Source: Sophora flavescens (taxonomy: Eukaryota; Streptophyta; Magnoliopsida; Fabales; Fabaceae). From it: a DNA stretch of 64,000 bases. A model generated the notes under the pieces. That model saw nothing but the letters and a program-made list of their open reading frames with translations, did no database searches and was not told where the DNA came from. The stretch's first letter is position 1. The number at the start of each line of letters is the position of its first letter. The translations under genes were made by a program, and so were the position numbers. Below, one piece after another: positions 22,482-35,097 of this stretch. The stretch lies in assembly GCA_030762895.1 (NCBI GenBank), contig CM061062.1:136383104-136447103 (forward strand), read 5' to 3'.

Positions 22482-23774
22482 TGACGAGTGTGATTTCACC
22501 TCATTTTCCATGTACATTTCTGCATGCATTTGCATATAGTTAGGCCATTTTAGTTTTATTTTGGTTTGTTTTTCCTTTGGAACGGATGAGGTGGTTTTGT
22601 GTGTTGTTTTGCAGGAATTTATGATTAATTGCCCAAGATTTAGCCATGATGAAGCTTGGGTGAAGATAGAGACTGAAAAGAGAAGAAAATGAGCCAAGCA
22701 GAAATTCAGGAAGTTCGCCTCGCGAGACAGGATCTCGCCACACGAGCCCAAAGACCAGCCTGAACAGCAACAATCACCCTTTCTGTCTCGCCCCGCGAAT
22801 CACCATTTCGCCTCGCGAGCCTGAAGGCCTGACTGTGCCAGAGATGCCACCCTTTTTGTCTCGCCTCGCGAATTACTACCTCGCCTCGTGAGAAATCAAA
22901 TCTCTGAAGATCTGATTCATAAGATTCGCCTCGCGAACCAGAATCTCTGTTATAAGCTGTTTTAGGGCAGAATTGAGGGGGAGAGAATAAAAAGGCGGCC
23001 AAAAACCCTAAAAATGGACTCTCTGATGTTGTGGCTGTGTGCATCCTTCCATGGAGTTCCTTCCTTCCTTCATCTCTATATCTTTTCTTTTGCCTTTCTC
23101 TTTGATTATGTGTAGTTAAACTTCCCCCTTGTTGGGGTTAGATAATGGCTTTTCTGAAATTAGTTGTATTTTGATTTGGTTCTAATGCAAGTTTCTAATT
23201 CTTTATGAGTATTTGATTCTATGCTTAATGCTTTTCTTGGCTTCATGACCCATGGAATGATATGTTGCTTTGATAGACAATTGACAGATTGATGTTAAGG
23301 CATGTTCATGAATCAAATGCCACGTAATTCAAGAATCTAGACATAGGTGTTGGGGTGCTTGCAATCTTATAAGTCTTGACTCTTTATGCAAAATCTCAGG
23401 TTAATCCACCTAAGACATTAGGGTTTAATTTGGGGTTTTAGGCTCATTCCACCTAAGACATTAGGGCTTGAGTATTTTAGAAGGCTTGATTGTCATTATT
23501 GAATTAGGACTTGTGTTAGTAACCATTTCATTGGAATTAAGGGAGGATTAGTGTAGTCTAACCCTGACAATTCTATCCTTTTGTTAACCACATCTCTGCT
23601 TGGCTGCCAGGTGTTTGATAAAATACCTAAAAGACCAAAAATATTTTATTTTATGTTTTTGATTCTCACTTCATATCATATTTTAGTATAGATAGTAGCT
23701 AATCTTGCGAATTGGTAATTGGCAACCGATCCCTGAGGACGATATCTGGTCTCACCACCGTATTACTTGCTTGC
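22482..23774 (+). repeat. Athila-like 3' LTR, truncated at its right end
   Basis: It begins TGACGAGTGTG directly after the polypurine stretch and follows the left LTR closely, including the TCGCCTCGCGAG palindromes at about 22716-22935. It stops after 'ccgtattacttgcttgc', where Sirevirus envelope-like coding sequence resumes. Confidence 0.85.
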
Positions 23775-24445
23775 TCTTCAGGGGACCTAGCAACAATGAA
23801 ATCATATATCCCATGCGACTTGAAGATTTTTGATAGAAGATGGCAGTAAGGAAGTGCAGAGAGCTTCTTCCTATGAACAGCAGCATCCCTGAATCTTCCA
23901 AAGAGAATTCTGGGCAAGTTTATCTTAGTCTCAGTGATGAGATGACAGAGACAAAATTTGTGCAAGGCTGATAAGTTGTCCTTGGAGCCAATTTTGTGTA
24001 GAACCACATTGTTCTGCAACTGATGAAGGATGCGAACCAAATCCTTCATTTTTATTGATTTCCAAGAATGAGTTCTTACTGTGTCTTCTCTCATCAGAAA
24101 GGCAGCAATAACTTCTGAACCACCAAGGTCCGTCTCGCATGTCTTAGTGAAGACCACTCCTTCTTGAGCGCAGATGATGGCATCAGAGATGGTTTTCTCT
24201 GAAACCACTATTCTCTTCCCCAAAACAGTGGCGAAGAATTCTCTATCAGAGACTTGAAGACCTCTCCAGAAATCCTTGATCAGATTAGGGAAAATGGAGA
24301 CTTTCTCCATGAAGAGTCCTCCCTAGCCAACCGCATTGACATTCTTGCTAATATCTAGGTTATACTCCTCCAAGATTCCGAAGTTGAAATGATGCTCAAT
24401 AGCAACATTCAGCCTGTCCATATTAAAAGATGAAGAGGAAGCCAT
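23775..24445 (-). pseudogene. Sirevirus envelope-like ORF, N-terminal part
   Basis: The frame starts at ATG 24445 (MASSSSFNMDRLNV) and continues through an in-frame TAG near 24325. It then gives about 179 good codons: MEKVSIFPNLIKDFW, DREFFATVLGKRIVVS, SEVIAAFLMRED, then KFCLCHLITETKINLPRI and RKKLSALPYCHLLSKIF. It ends at the Athila-like LTR junction after ARSPEEQ; the last 23 codons of the apparent ORF are LTR sequence. Position between pol and the polypurine tract fits the extra ORF of Sireviruses. Function unknown. Confidence 0.65.
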
Positions 24446-24939
24446 TGTTGAAAATTGAAGGTTAGGGTTTGGAAGCAGAAAGCAGAGAGTTCAAGAGAGA
24501 GTTCAGAGATGAAGGTAGCAAATGGTTTCTCAGAGGGAAGGAGGTTGCTTTAAAAAGGTTTTGAATTTCAAAGGTTTTTCTTTTGGAAATAAATAAAAAA
24601 GAAAACATTTGACAAGACATGTCATTAAGGGTAAAACGGCGTTGGTATTTTGAACTATAAAAGGTCTTGATGGGATTGATAGAAATAACTGACTCAGCAA
24701 TAGAGAATATACCAGATGAATTTGTCTTTGAGACAAAATAAATGCAATTAAAAAATATGTGTATGGACGGGTCCAAGCAAGAAGCAAGCAAGAATGGACG
24801 CAGTATGCAATGGACGCGGCACACAAATACGATGGATGCGGTATGCAATGGACGCACACTTTAATCATGCAATGGACTTGAAATGCTTTAGACGCACATA
24901 CATCAACAACAAAATTCTCAAGGCTGGACGACATAATCA

Positions 24940-25115
24940 ATCCACACATAGCATATTAAGATGCTTTCTAATAAAAATAAATCTGTCCTCAGCAAGAGGT
25001 TTAGTAAAGATATCTGCCCATTGATGGTCAGTATCTACAAATTGTATATCAAAACACCTTTTTGTACATAATCCCTTATAAAATTATGTTTAATCTGTTG
25101 TTTTGGCTTCAAAGA
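24940..25115 (-). pseudogene. Sirevirus RNase H C-terminal remnant
   Basis: Minus-strand translation gives KQQIKHNFIRDYVQKGVLIY, then DTDHQWADIFTKPLAEDRF and IFIRKHLNM. The ADIFTKPL block is the diagnostic C-terminal end of Copia RNase H. One stop lies before DTDHQ. The first part of RNase H and the end of RT, which should precede it, are missing: the preceding Sirevirus sequence lies beyond 38770, so the intervening insertions were accompanied by a deletion. Confidence 0.8.
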
Positions 25116-25683
25116 CTCAAGAGTGGGGGTGGGGGGGGGGGGGGGGGGGTGAATTGAGCTTTCAAAAATCTTTTCAAAAACTTTACTTTTCAAATCAAAG
25201 TTGCCTCAGGATCTTTTACAAAAATAGTGAAGGGCTTTTTATGAAATCTTGAATAGAAGGTGGTGAGGAAAGAAAGATAAATCAGTAATAAGATTCAAGT
25301 TCACAGCTATCAATTAAACAGTGATTGAATCAAACAGGAAGAAGTTCAGTTCAGGGTCGTACGGGTATTAGATACAGGCCTTGATCAGTCAAGAAATGAA
25401 GTTACAATATATCAGTTTCAGTTTCAGTGATCAAGAACAGTCTTAATCAACTCAGTTTTGAACAATTAATAACTTAAGATTGATTATAGTAATACTCTGG
25501 TTTTAATTCATATTAAACAGATCAAGAGCTGATATCAATTGAAACCTTAGAACATCAAGCTCACATTTATATGCGCAAGACAGAAATTAAAGAGTTTGAG
25601 TTTAGAGATACCACACAATCAGTTTTATACTGCTTCAGTCACCACCACTGTGACTTAGATCCAGTCCCCACTCCACCTGTGAG
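25116..25683. mobile_element. Fragment of a third Copia-type LTR with a 19-base G run
   Basis: Sequence from the G run (25131-25149) through 'tgaattgagctttcaaa' to 'ttagatccagtccccactcc' follows the same layout as the two other Copia LTRs here ('ggggttgaattgtg', later 'ctacgtccagtccc'). Words differ enough to be another family. It abuts family B sequence at about 25683 and Sirevirus RNase H at about 25115. It has no intact ends. Confidence 0.5.
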
Positions 25684-27403
25684 GAAAAACATGGTCTACG
25701 AACCATCGACAGTCTGGAAGACGTCCACTAGAAAACTCTAACATATTGTCCTCATGCTCGAACCTCGACTTCTACGATGCATCAGGCAAGCGACATCTTG
25801 ACGTCTCAATATTCTAAAAAATAGCACAGAAGACACATCACCAGCCGACATAGGCAATATAAAAATAAGGAGGTGATATTTCCATTTATCTTACACATAA
25901 GGCAGACATGCAGTGGTACGACTCTCAGGTACGTACAATTATCAATTATCAATCATATCTACACTCATAACAAAACAATAATGTTTCACAGAAACATGAC
26001 CACAGCACCGCGTTTTCCAAGATAGAATACATCTAAGACTTGAGGACCGAAACCTCTGAATTCCTATACCATGGTTTTACGAACAGTCGGAGAGAGTGGT
26101 TTAGAGGATTGTTCCGGAGTCGACCAGCCTTGGGTAATAAAGAATGCGTCAATAGAAGAGGGCGTGCACGTCATAGGCTTTTTCGGGAACATCCTACACT
26201 ACCAGAAAACATGCAGTGTCTAGTCGAGTATGTCGGTGCATTGCAAGACCACCACGCCACAGAGGAGCTACTAACTGGGCCTATGTGAGTATTTCATACC
26301 CCGACACCCCCTATGAATAAGTAGGATCGCCACTACGGAATTCACACCCGCATTAAAGTGTTAGCTCTTCTCCTGGGCACAACGGCCTTACAGAACATAG
26401 TTTCACTATGTGTTTAGGTAAAATTGACGGAAAATGAGTTCTTCTTGTCTTTCCATCGGATGACATCTTGATTCCATCGGAATTCTTTCAACATGCTTTC
26501 TCAGATGTCAGATGTTCTTAACATCGAGCAGAAGTTCTCAAGTAACCTTTCATCTTTGTGTAAAGATATCTTAAAACACTTTGTTTAAACATCCCGACGC
26601 ATTATGAGATTGGAACACAAGTCCAATTATTTATTTCTCTGCACTTTTCTAATTGAGCCTTTTTCTTTGGCTTCCATGAAAACAAATCATTCTGAATCCA
26701 TTAAATTTTATGGAATATGGATACTGAATTATCCATACTTTATGACATAAGGTCGTGTTCCACCCCACGTCATAAATTATTACGTTCGTATTTACTTGAA
26801 ATACTAGTCTTAAAGACTAAAATTCTATTTTTTTGTCTTAAAACTAAAACCTTGGGTTAATACCAAAACATTTTGAAATCAGATTCCATTAAAGTACATA
26901 AGTGCTAAATTCCTCAAAACAGTTTCTTGAAAAACATCGAAACTCTTAAAATACCGTTTTATCGTTTTTATTGTATTTCAACTTAAATTCCATATTTTCA
27001 CAAATATAATTATTTTTCTCAAATCCTTCACTTTCCTAAGTTACCAGACTTACGTTAAAGTATTAGAATACTAATTTCAAACTCTACATCATTGTTTTCT
27101 AAAAAATCTTTAAAAACGTTTGAAGATGGTTTCACCACTTTTTACTGGTTTTGGGCCCAAAAGCCATACTTTTGAAAATATGGTTCTTAACCTCAAATAT
27201 GTTACTTTCCTAGGTTATAATATTCATATGAAAATGTTGAAACACTGATTTTACATCTTACTCTCCATTTATACAAAATTTCTAAAAATTTGATTGAATG
27301 TCGTTAAGTTAGTAAATTGCGTAAATCATTTTTCAACGATATTACATTGTAATAGTCCAAAACTCATTTTGGATTTTTAGAACAGTTTGATAGGTATGAA
27401 ATT
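25684..27403 (-). mobile_element. Family B LTR, older copy, 3' part
   Basis: Read on the minus strand this matches the second half of the plus-strand family B LTR (29750-30888 joined to 35098-35709). Examples are 'catggttttacgaaca' versus 'gttcgtaaaaccatgg' and the 'ccctcttctattgacg' block. It continues the copy that begins at 38770 and was split at 27403/36215. About the last 500 bp relative to the other copy are absent. At 26290-26310 it shows the uninterrupted site where the family A solo LTR landed in the other copy. Confidence 0.75.
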
Positions 27404-27809
27404 TGTAACACCCTGATTTTTACTGTTCTTTAATATCGGTAAATATATACATATATTTGTTTATATTTTTATCCGAGACCTAGAAAATGATTTTGAATAA
27501 AACAAAATCATATTTATACTCTACTTTATCGTAAAGAGTTGCGGTAAAAATTTAGGTTTAAAATTCAGACGAAACCCGATATGGGTTTTAACTGACAGTA
27601 AGATTTTACTGAGCAGAAAACCTAATTTTGACCCGAGAACGAAACCGTTTAGATTTTTATTTTATTTCCAACCATAGTTGTTATTTTGAAAATTTTCAAA
27701 ATAAATAGGTTATTATACGATAATCGGGCAAGTACTCGATGATCGGGGATCGACGGAATCGAGAACGGAGGTGCAGAGACAAAACCCGATGCTGGGTGGA
27801 TGAGCACAA

Positions 27810-28169
27810 TGAGTCATCTACGATGACTCATGGGGGTGAGTCATAGGGGTTAGTCATCTTGCATTAAATGTAAGTAATGATGGTTATATGTAAAAAAACC
27901 AAAATGCCTTTGATCTTTAAGTGAAATTTCAAGAGTGTCCCTAAGTGAATTTTGACCAAAATACCCTCTAAATCTACTTAATTTCGTGCAGCCCCACCAC
28001 TAAACCAAAATCATTTCATTTTGATTTCATTTCATCATCTTTCTCTCAAAAACCCTAGCTAATCGGGTAAACAATGGAAGTAGACACGAATGTGCAGAGA
28101 TATACCGGGAGAACAGAAAAACTAGTTGTCCATGATGACTCAAGAGGAATGAGTCACCATAATGACTCA
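27810..28169 (+). promoter_or_regulatory. Two triplets of TGAGTCA boxes in the family B promoter
   Basis: TGAGTCA or its complement TGACTCA occurs at 27810, 27824, 27837 and again at 28136, 28150, 28163. The spacing within each triplet is 14 then 13 bp. The element is the GCN4-like core bound by bZIP factors in plants. All lie 310-670 bp upstream of the family B TATA box. The older copy keeps at least four boxes at matching places (38019, 38032, and two near 38335-38360). Confidence 0.6.
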
Positions 28170-28480
28170 CCATAGCCATTAATGTGCATTTATGACAAGT
28201 AAATGTGAAAAGACTAAAATACCCCTAACTTAACTTATGTCTAGTTAACTCCAACTACGATTAGCCAACCATGATTTGTAACTAAAAATATCTTCTTCCT
28301 TCTTGTAGTCCAAACTCAGCCACAACACTCTAAGAGTACCTCCACCACATATTCATTTCATAGCATAATGATTACTTATATGTGAAAATTTCAAAATACC
28401 CTTAATCTTTCCTTGTAACTCCAAGTTTGCAATGACAATATTTTTTACCCTTTGGTCCCTTGAAGCCACGGCCTCCCCTC

Positions 28481-28488
28481 TATAAAAG
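28481..28488 (+). promoter_or_regulatory. TATA box of family B LTR
   Basis: CTCTATAAAAGGC is a strong plant TATA context. The older copy has the same site in reverse at about 37533-37542 (CCTTTTATAGAGG). Confidence 0.7.
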
Positions 28489-29020
28489 GCTATCTCCATT
28501 TCATTTTTGCTCCTTCACAAGTGTTTCATTTTCACTTCATCTCCATTCTTCATTTTCCTAGACAAAAACTCTTAAGTTCTTCATCAAAATTTTCAAAGGA
28601 ATTTCTAAGATCTTATTCATTTCTTCAAATTCCAAAGGTATAGCCTTATGATCCATGATCATACCTTCACTTTTCATCACGTGTTTTCTTCTTAAATCCG
28701 TGTTTTGTTCAAGATCAAATTTCTAGATCTAGAAATTCAAAAATCTCTAGAAAATCATAGAAAAACCTTTTAATGTGAGATAAATTTCTATGATCTCCAT
28801 ATGACTTCTATTTTCGTTATCCAAGAGCTTGAAAAATTTAAAGATTCCTAGCTATTTCTTCTTGACTTAGCCGAACCTATTTTGAAGTGGGCTAGGATGA
28901 TTTTATTCAATCTTTAACTTGATTTCTTGTTGGTTGTTCACGGCTAGGTTTTGTGGGTTCAAAACCTTGTGATTTAGGCGAACAACATCCTTATACTACT
29001 TGACTTTCAAGTGATCTACA

Positions 29021-29030
29021 AGAGGTAAGG
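29021..29030 (+). promoter_or_regulatory. Conserved splice-donor-like motif in family B LTR
   Basis: CAAGAGGTAAGG fits a plant 5' splice site (AG|GTAAG) and lies about 540 bp after the TATA box. The same word occurs at the matching place in the older copy (reverse, near 37005-37020, with GTATGG) and in the family A LTRs (reverse, near 33035, 53565 and 59411). Confidence 0.45.
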
Positions 29031-30888
29031 GGGGAGATTACTACTATCATACCTTAATGTAGATATGTATGTGGTTTAAAGTAATTGTATGTTGTCTTGT
29101 AAATCCTAAGTGTTAGGATTATGTATTATTGATTTATATGTGTGTGATCCTCTTGAAGGATTTGATTTAATGTTTGGTTGTGGTATGATATGTCATACGG
29201 TTGTTTTGATTCTAATGACCTTAAGTTGAAATCAAGATTGTTGTTTGCTCGACTTAGTAAGAAAAATGCCTAATATATTTATTTAAGGCCATTTGGCCAT
29301 AACTGATTAATTGGGTTTCATGTTGATTTAAATAGTTCAAATAATTTTTATAAGGATTGAATGAATATATAAGAATATAGAAATTGGTTTGGATTGATTT
29401 GGATGTGTATATTAAAATATATGATTTTATAAGTCCTTAGGGACTAAAATGTAATTTCTGAGAATTTCCGTGACCGAACTGAAATTCATGTTCTTGTGTG
29501 TTAAGATTGTATTCCTTGATGAGACAAAACCATAGAAATTGGTTTGGTGTTAATTGGATTAATACATAAAAAGTTATAAGCTTTTTCTGTAACTGAAAAA
29601 TATTTCTAAAGAAGTTGGTTTGGTGTGATTTGAAGTGATAAATAAAAAGTTATAAGGATTTATATGAATAAGGATCTTTTTGTAATTAATGAAAGTTTAG
29701 GGGTTAAATTGTAATTTTCGAAAATATATTTAACTGGACAATGAGAGACTGTTTTTCATGCCTATAAAATTGTTCTAAAAATCTAAAATGAGTTTTGGAC
29801 TATTAGAGTGTAAAATCGTTGAAAAAGGATTTACGTGATTTACATACTTAATGATGTTTGGTCAAATTTTTAGGAATTTTGTATACATGAAAAGGAAAAC
29901 TATAAAAGCAGTGTTTCAACATCTTAGTATGATTATTATAACCTAGGTGAGTAATAGATTTGAGGTGAAGAACCATATTTTCAAAAGTATGGCTTTTGAG
30001 CCTAAAACCAGTAAAAAGCGGGAAACCATCGTCAAACGTTTTTAAAGATATTTGAGAAAACAATGATGTAGAGTTTGAAATTAGTATTCTAATACTTTAA
30101 CATAAGTATGGTAACTTAGGAAAGTAAAGGATTTGAGAAAAATAATTATATTTGTGAAAATATGGAATTTAAGTTGAAATACAATAAAAAAAACGGTAAA
30201 ACTGTATTTTAAGAGTTTCAATGTTTTTCAAGAAACTGTTTTAAGGAATTTAGTACTTATGTACTTTAATGGAATCTGATTTCGAAATGGTTTGGTTTTA
30301 ACCAAATATTTTAGTTTTAAGACAAACGAGAATTTTAGTCTTTAAGACTAGTATTTCAAGTAAATGGAAAAACCTAAGTCATGAATGACTTAATGAAAAT
30401 ACGAACGTAATAATTTATGACATGGGGTGGAACATGACCTTATGTCATAAAGTATGGATAATTTATTATCCATATTCCATAAAATTTAATGGACTCAAAA
30501 TGATTTGTTTTCTTGGAAGACAAAGAAAAAGGCTCAATTAGAAAAGTACAGAGAAATAAATAATTGGACTTGTGTTCCAATCTCATAATGCGTTAGGACT
30601 TTTAATCAAGTGTTTTAAGATATCTTTACACAAAGATGAAAGGTTACTTGAGAACTTCCACTCGATGTCAAGAATATCTAGCATCTGAGAAAGCACGTTG
30701 AAAGAATTCCAATGGAATCAAGATGTTATCCGATGGAAAGACAAGAAGAATGCATGTTCTAACAATTTTGCCTAAACACATAGTGAAACTTTGTTCTGTA
30801 AGGTCGTTGTGCCTAGGAGAAGAGCTAACACTTTAATTTGGGTGAGAATTCCGTAGTGGCGAATCCTGCTTATTATAGGGGTGTCGGG

Positions 30889-33800
30889 TGTGACACCCTA
30901 ACTCAGGTCATCACATGGTTACCCGTTTACGGAAATAAAACTTAATTTGCTGGTTACTTTCGTAAAATAATGTTTTCTCAACGTTCATATTTTCAAAATA
31001 TGGCGATAAATTTTTTTCTTCTTAATCCTCAACACAACAACAACAAAATCAAACCACACATAATTACATATTGTATATAAGTTATACAACTATACTGCCT
31101 CATATATTTTCACATCTAGATCATTATCAGTTTAGTGACTCTCAAAACATAACATAACTCAATATAACCTAAGCTGGTCGTATCTAACTGACACTACCGT
31201 CAACTTTGAGCAAAGACAAAGATGTCTCGAACTAGACAGCCTTCTCCTTTTGTAGAGATCTCATCCCTTGTGCAGCTCTGATATGTTTGTAAGGGTGAGA
31301 CGCCAATATATGGATTTAACAAAATAACTAAATGCTCACACAAAAGAAGACACATATACATATACATAAACATTTCAACATAAGCAATCCACATTTTAAA
31401 ATAAAGTTTATCAGTGGGTTTCACACCCCGAACATCAACATTGGAAAACTATGTATGAACACTTCAAAACATCATCTAAACATTCATACCTAATCTCCGG
31501 AGATCCCCAACATCATTTAAAATGAGCTGATCAGGTTCGATTTCCAAAAGAGGCACGTCGATTTTTTTTTCATTGTACGTCGATTGCCAAGGGCACAATG
31601 AACACGTCGATTTCATGAATATCATAAGATACCATGATTCCATTGTACGTCGATTGCCCAAAGGCACAATGAATACGTCGATTACATGGATATCATAAAA
31701 TACCCTGATTTCATTGTACGTCGATTGCCTTGAGCACAATGAATTTCATTGTACGTCGATTGCCCAAAGGCACAATGAACACGTCGATTTCAGGAATATC
31801 ATAAAGATACCATGATTAGCAAATACGTCGAGACATGAATATCACCAAGATATCATGATTAACCTCGTAGGCACGTCTGCCAAAATGCATGCAAGAAAAA
31901 CACTTTGTTCTTGTCGTTTTCTTTGTGTTCAATCTTTATTTGTCAAAGCTCTCAAAAGCTTATGACCCATCATCATTTTAAACATCTTTACAACTTTTAT
32001 TAACAACACAGGACCTCATAGCCCGAGTGCTCAATCACGAAGCCCTTAGACCTTGCAATCAGTCTTAGGTTCGTGGTGATAGAAAACATCATAAATCTTT
32101 TACCGTCGATTATTACGTCGTAAAGTAGACACACCGTCTACCTACTAGACACCAAGTCTATAACCTCATAAGAACACTAGTACCCCGACGTCTCGGTTAC
32201 TAAGTTCCATATCGTCGTTTACGTCGTCTGTGAAAAACAAATCCAAAATAGGATAACGTCATAAGAACATTAGTAACCCGACATCTCGGTTACTAAGTCC
32301 AACTGTACTTTCAACACGGTTGAATCAACTTTTGATTTTTCATAAATTCTTTTTCCAAGGTAGAAATTCATTATAAAATCCTTAAATCATAAAACTTAGT
32401 TTCTCACAAACCAATGAGTCACTTGAGGTTTATTCTCCTCAAAATATGCACTGCCGTTTCAAAAATACTTGCCGTCTACACTTTTCCAAATTTGCCGTCA
32501 AATATTATTTTTAAGGCTTTTTAAGCCAAAACTTAACTTTTTACACTTAATTAATTTTCTAAAATCATGATTAACTTATTTTCACCAATTAATTTCATAA
32601 AAGAATATTTTGTAATATTCCGGTTTTCTTATATAAAATCTAGCAGTGCTAAAATATTTTCCAAAACTCCTCACTTTCCTCAAAATAAAATTCCTTTAAT
32701 ATTATATATCAATATTTTGCCGTTAAAACATTAAATATAATTTGCATAGCTTCTTAAAGCTTTTATCCGATTAACTTTAATTGAGCACTCCACCATCGGG
32801 CTTCTCACACATCAACCAACGAGTTATATCACGAGATATTTCCCGTGCAGATCATGCATCATAGCAAAGATAATATACAATTGCAAATAATTAAATAAAT
32901 TAAACACAACTCCACACCAACACACAGATAAACCACACCACTAACAAAACCAATAACCACAACCACATATAAATCATATAAACCACACCACAAGCAAATA
33001 GTTATTAAGAAAAATCCCTCAGGTAAGCTCCCCTTACCTCTTGAAGACTCCTTGATGAACTTACAGATTCCTTCGAAATTTCAGTTACCTCGTAAACGTC
33101 GTACTCAACTAACCTTCAACCATTACAACCAAATAGTTACAACTCAAGAAACTAAAACATTCTAAACCCTAATACATAGTCACGGCCTCTAGGGTTTTTG
33201 AATGACTAAAACTTCTAATCATGATTAAGTTATGGATTAATGATCCTTAATTAACCTAACTCATAGATTATCAACTAAACAACTAAGTTTCAAACTCAAA
33301 ACTTCCTAACTCTTTTACACATGTATTCGGCTTCAATAGGTTCATAAGGCTAGGGTTCTTAGTTTAACAAATCATCTTGGATTTATAAAGCATACTTACT
33401 AAAAACTTGATTTCTAAGATCATCTATGAAAATCATGAACAAAACTCAACAAAACTCACCCACTTAGGGTTCGGCCAAAACAAATATTTTTGAGTAAAAT
33501 ATTCATTTTAAGAGACTAACATGGATTAGAGTGTGTAGTCATACATGCCATATAGAATACATGATCATACATGAAAACACATGAACAAAACTCTACCAAC
33601 CCTAAGGTGATAGGTTCGGCCAAAGCTAGGTTTTCAAGAAAAAGATTTTTGATTACTTCATGCTCTTGGATTTAGATAGTAGACATGATATCTAGAAGAT
33701 AGCAAGTAGTTTCATCATCATTAGATTTTCCTAGGATTTATTATGATTTTTCAAAGTTCTAGGGTTAGAAACTTGAAAATGATGAACAACCATGATATAA

Positions 33801-35097
33801 GCCTTGAATCAAGAACTTACTAAAGAACACAGGCATGATTAAGAATGAAGATTAGAATTTACCTCTTGAAAATAAATGACAAAGGAAATCCAAGAACTTG
33901 CTTTACAACTTAGAAGTAAGAAACTTGGAAACTTTAGAGTTTTGGAAGCAAATGACAAAAGAAACTAAATGAAAAGTGAGAGTAGGGTATTTATAGTGAG
34001 AGTGGCGTCAATGTTGGAAAACTCTAGATGATGGTGAGTTGTCATGTTCAAGGATCAAAATGCAATTAAGTTCTAAGGACCAAATTGCAAAGATTCCAAT
34101 AGTTGAAGGACTAGTTTGCAAATAGACAATAAAATGTCATGATGGTGATTTTTGTCACATTAAATGCTAGCTTATCTTTGACTTGGTTGGCTGATTTGAT
34201 GAGTCAAAGATAGGTTAAGATAAACTCAAGAATATTTGAGAATAATCTAGAATGTTGAAGAAAAACCAAGAATGATGTAGAAAAGTGTGGAACATTCTAG
34301 AAAAATCTTGATTCATCCATCAAATGAGAAAGTCATCTTCTCTCATGGGCTTATGTATTTGGGCTTGACACATTTGGGCTTGGTTTCATTTTCTTGTTTG
34401 TTGTGGGGCCCACTTGAAGATTTAATCCTTTAAACTTAAGATAAGAAACTTAAATGGGCTTTATGGACTCAACTATGAACTAGAAAAGTTTGGGCTTATA
34501 AGCCACGACCATTTAAGGTTAGAAACAAGGATTCTAGCCCAATCCACTTGGAAAAATGAAAAAAACTAATTTAGGGACAAAAGGGTAATTTACAGAAAGT
34601 TCAGGGACTTAACCGTAAATTTCTAAATTTTCTATTTAACCCTGAAAACCCTTCTAGACTTAAAAATATGATTCATCCCCTTGAATCATCTCAAAATCCT
34701 AAGATAAACCCTCTTACTACTCTTAGAAACTCTAATTTCCCTTCCGTCGTCTACCCGATTACGCTTTCCGCCCATAATACGTAAATTATTTTATTTTTTT
34801 CTGGAAAAAATTCTAAAAATACAGAATTGTAGAAAATAAAATACTAAACTTAAGTCTTTCGTTCACGAATTAAAATTAGGTCTTTTGAGCAGTATTATCA
34901 TACTGTCAATGGAATTCACGGGCCGGGTTTCGCCTGACTTTCCAACCTAAATTTTAATCGTAGCTTCCTACATTCAAGTAGGATTGAGTGGTAAACTCCG
35001 TTTATTTAAAATAGTTTTCTAAGTCTCAGATAAAAAAATATAACATAATCATATAAATTTCTGATATTAGAAAACAGCGAAAAGTCGGGGTGTTACA
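30889..35097 (-). mobile_element. Family A solo LTR with exact target duplication
   Basis: It runs TGTGACACCC to GGGTGTTACA with an exact 5-bp duplication TCGGG at 30884-30888 and 35098-35102. The homologous LTRs are 51754-55638 and 57510-61480, from which it differs by many substitutions and a different minisatellite. A minus-strand TATA (CTATAAATA) lies near 34000. No internal region is present, so it is a solo LTR made by recombination between the two LTRs of a complete element. Confidence 0.9.
31555..31860. repeat. Minisatellite within the family A solo LTR
   Basis: CATTGTACGTCGATTGCC starts at 31571, 31641, 31712 and 31747, each followed by a '(a)ggcacaatga' word and mostly by 'acgtcgatttcatgaata'. 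Units are about 70 bp, with one of 35 bp. It occupies the same slot, between 'aacattggaaaactatg' and 'cacgtctgcca', that holds an unrelated 49-bp repeat in the other two family A LTRs. Confidence 0.8.

Larger units (their letters stand above)
18478..23774 (+). mobile_element. Athila-like non-autonomous LTR retrotransposon
   Basis: It has direct LTRs at 18478-19799 and 22482-23774, an Asp-tRNA-type primer site at 19806, a polypurine stretch ending in CTTGGGGTGATT just before the right LTR, and only about 2.7 kb inside with no pol. The block CTTATTGGGAGGCAACCCAA at about 20618 is a signature of Athila/Calypso-type internal regions. The right LTR has lost its last ~28 bp (the GACAAGGTAC...CGTATCA end), so no target duplication is left; the base context on the left is GTATT. 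LTRs are nearly identical, so it is younger than the Sirevirus host whose envelope-like ORF it splits. Confidence 0.85.

Noticed and set aside
26040..26288. 82-codon plus-strand ORF
   Set aside because: It falls in the family B LTR, and the other copy does not keep the frame open (35210-35413 reads differently), so no selection for coding.
31555..31860. Regular repeats that might suggest a CRISPR array
   Set aside because: This is a plant LTR; the units are contiguous, vary in length and have no unique spacers or cas genes.
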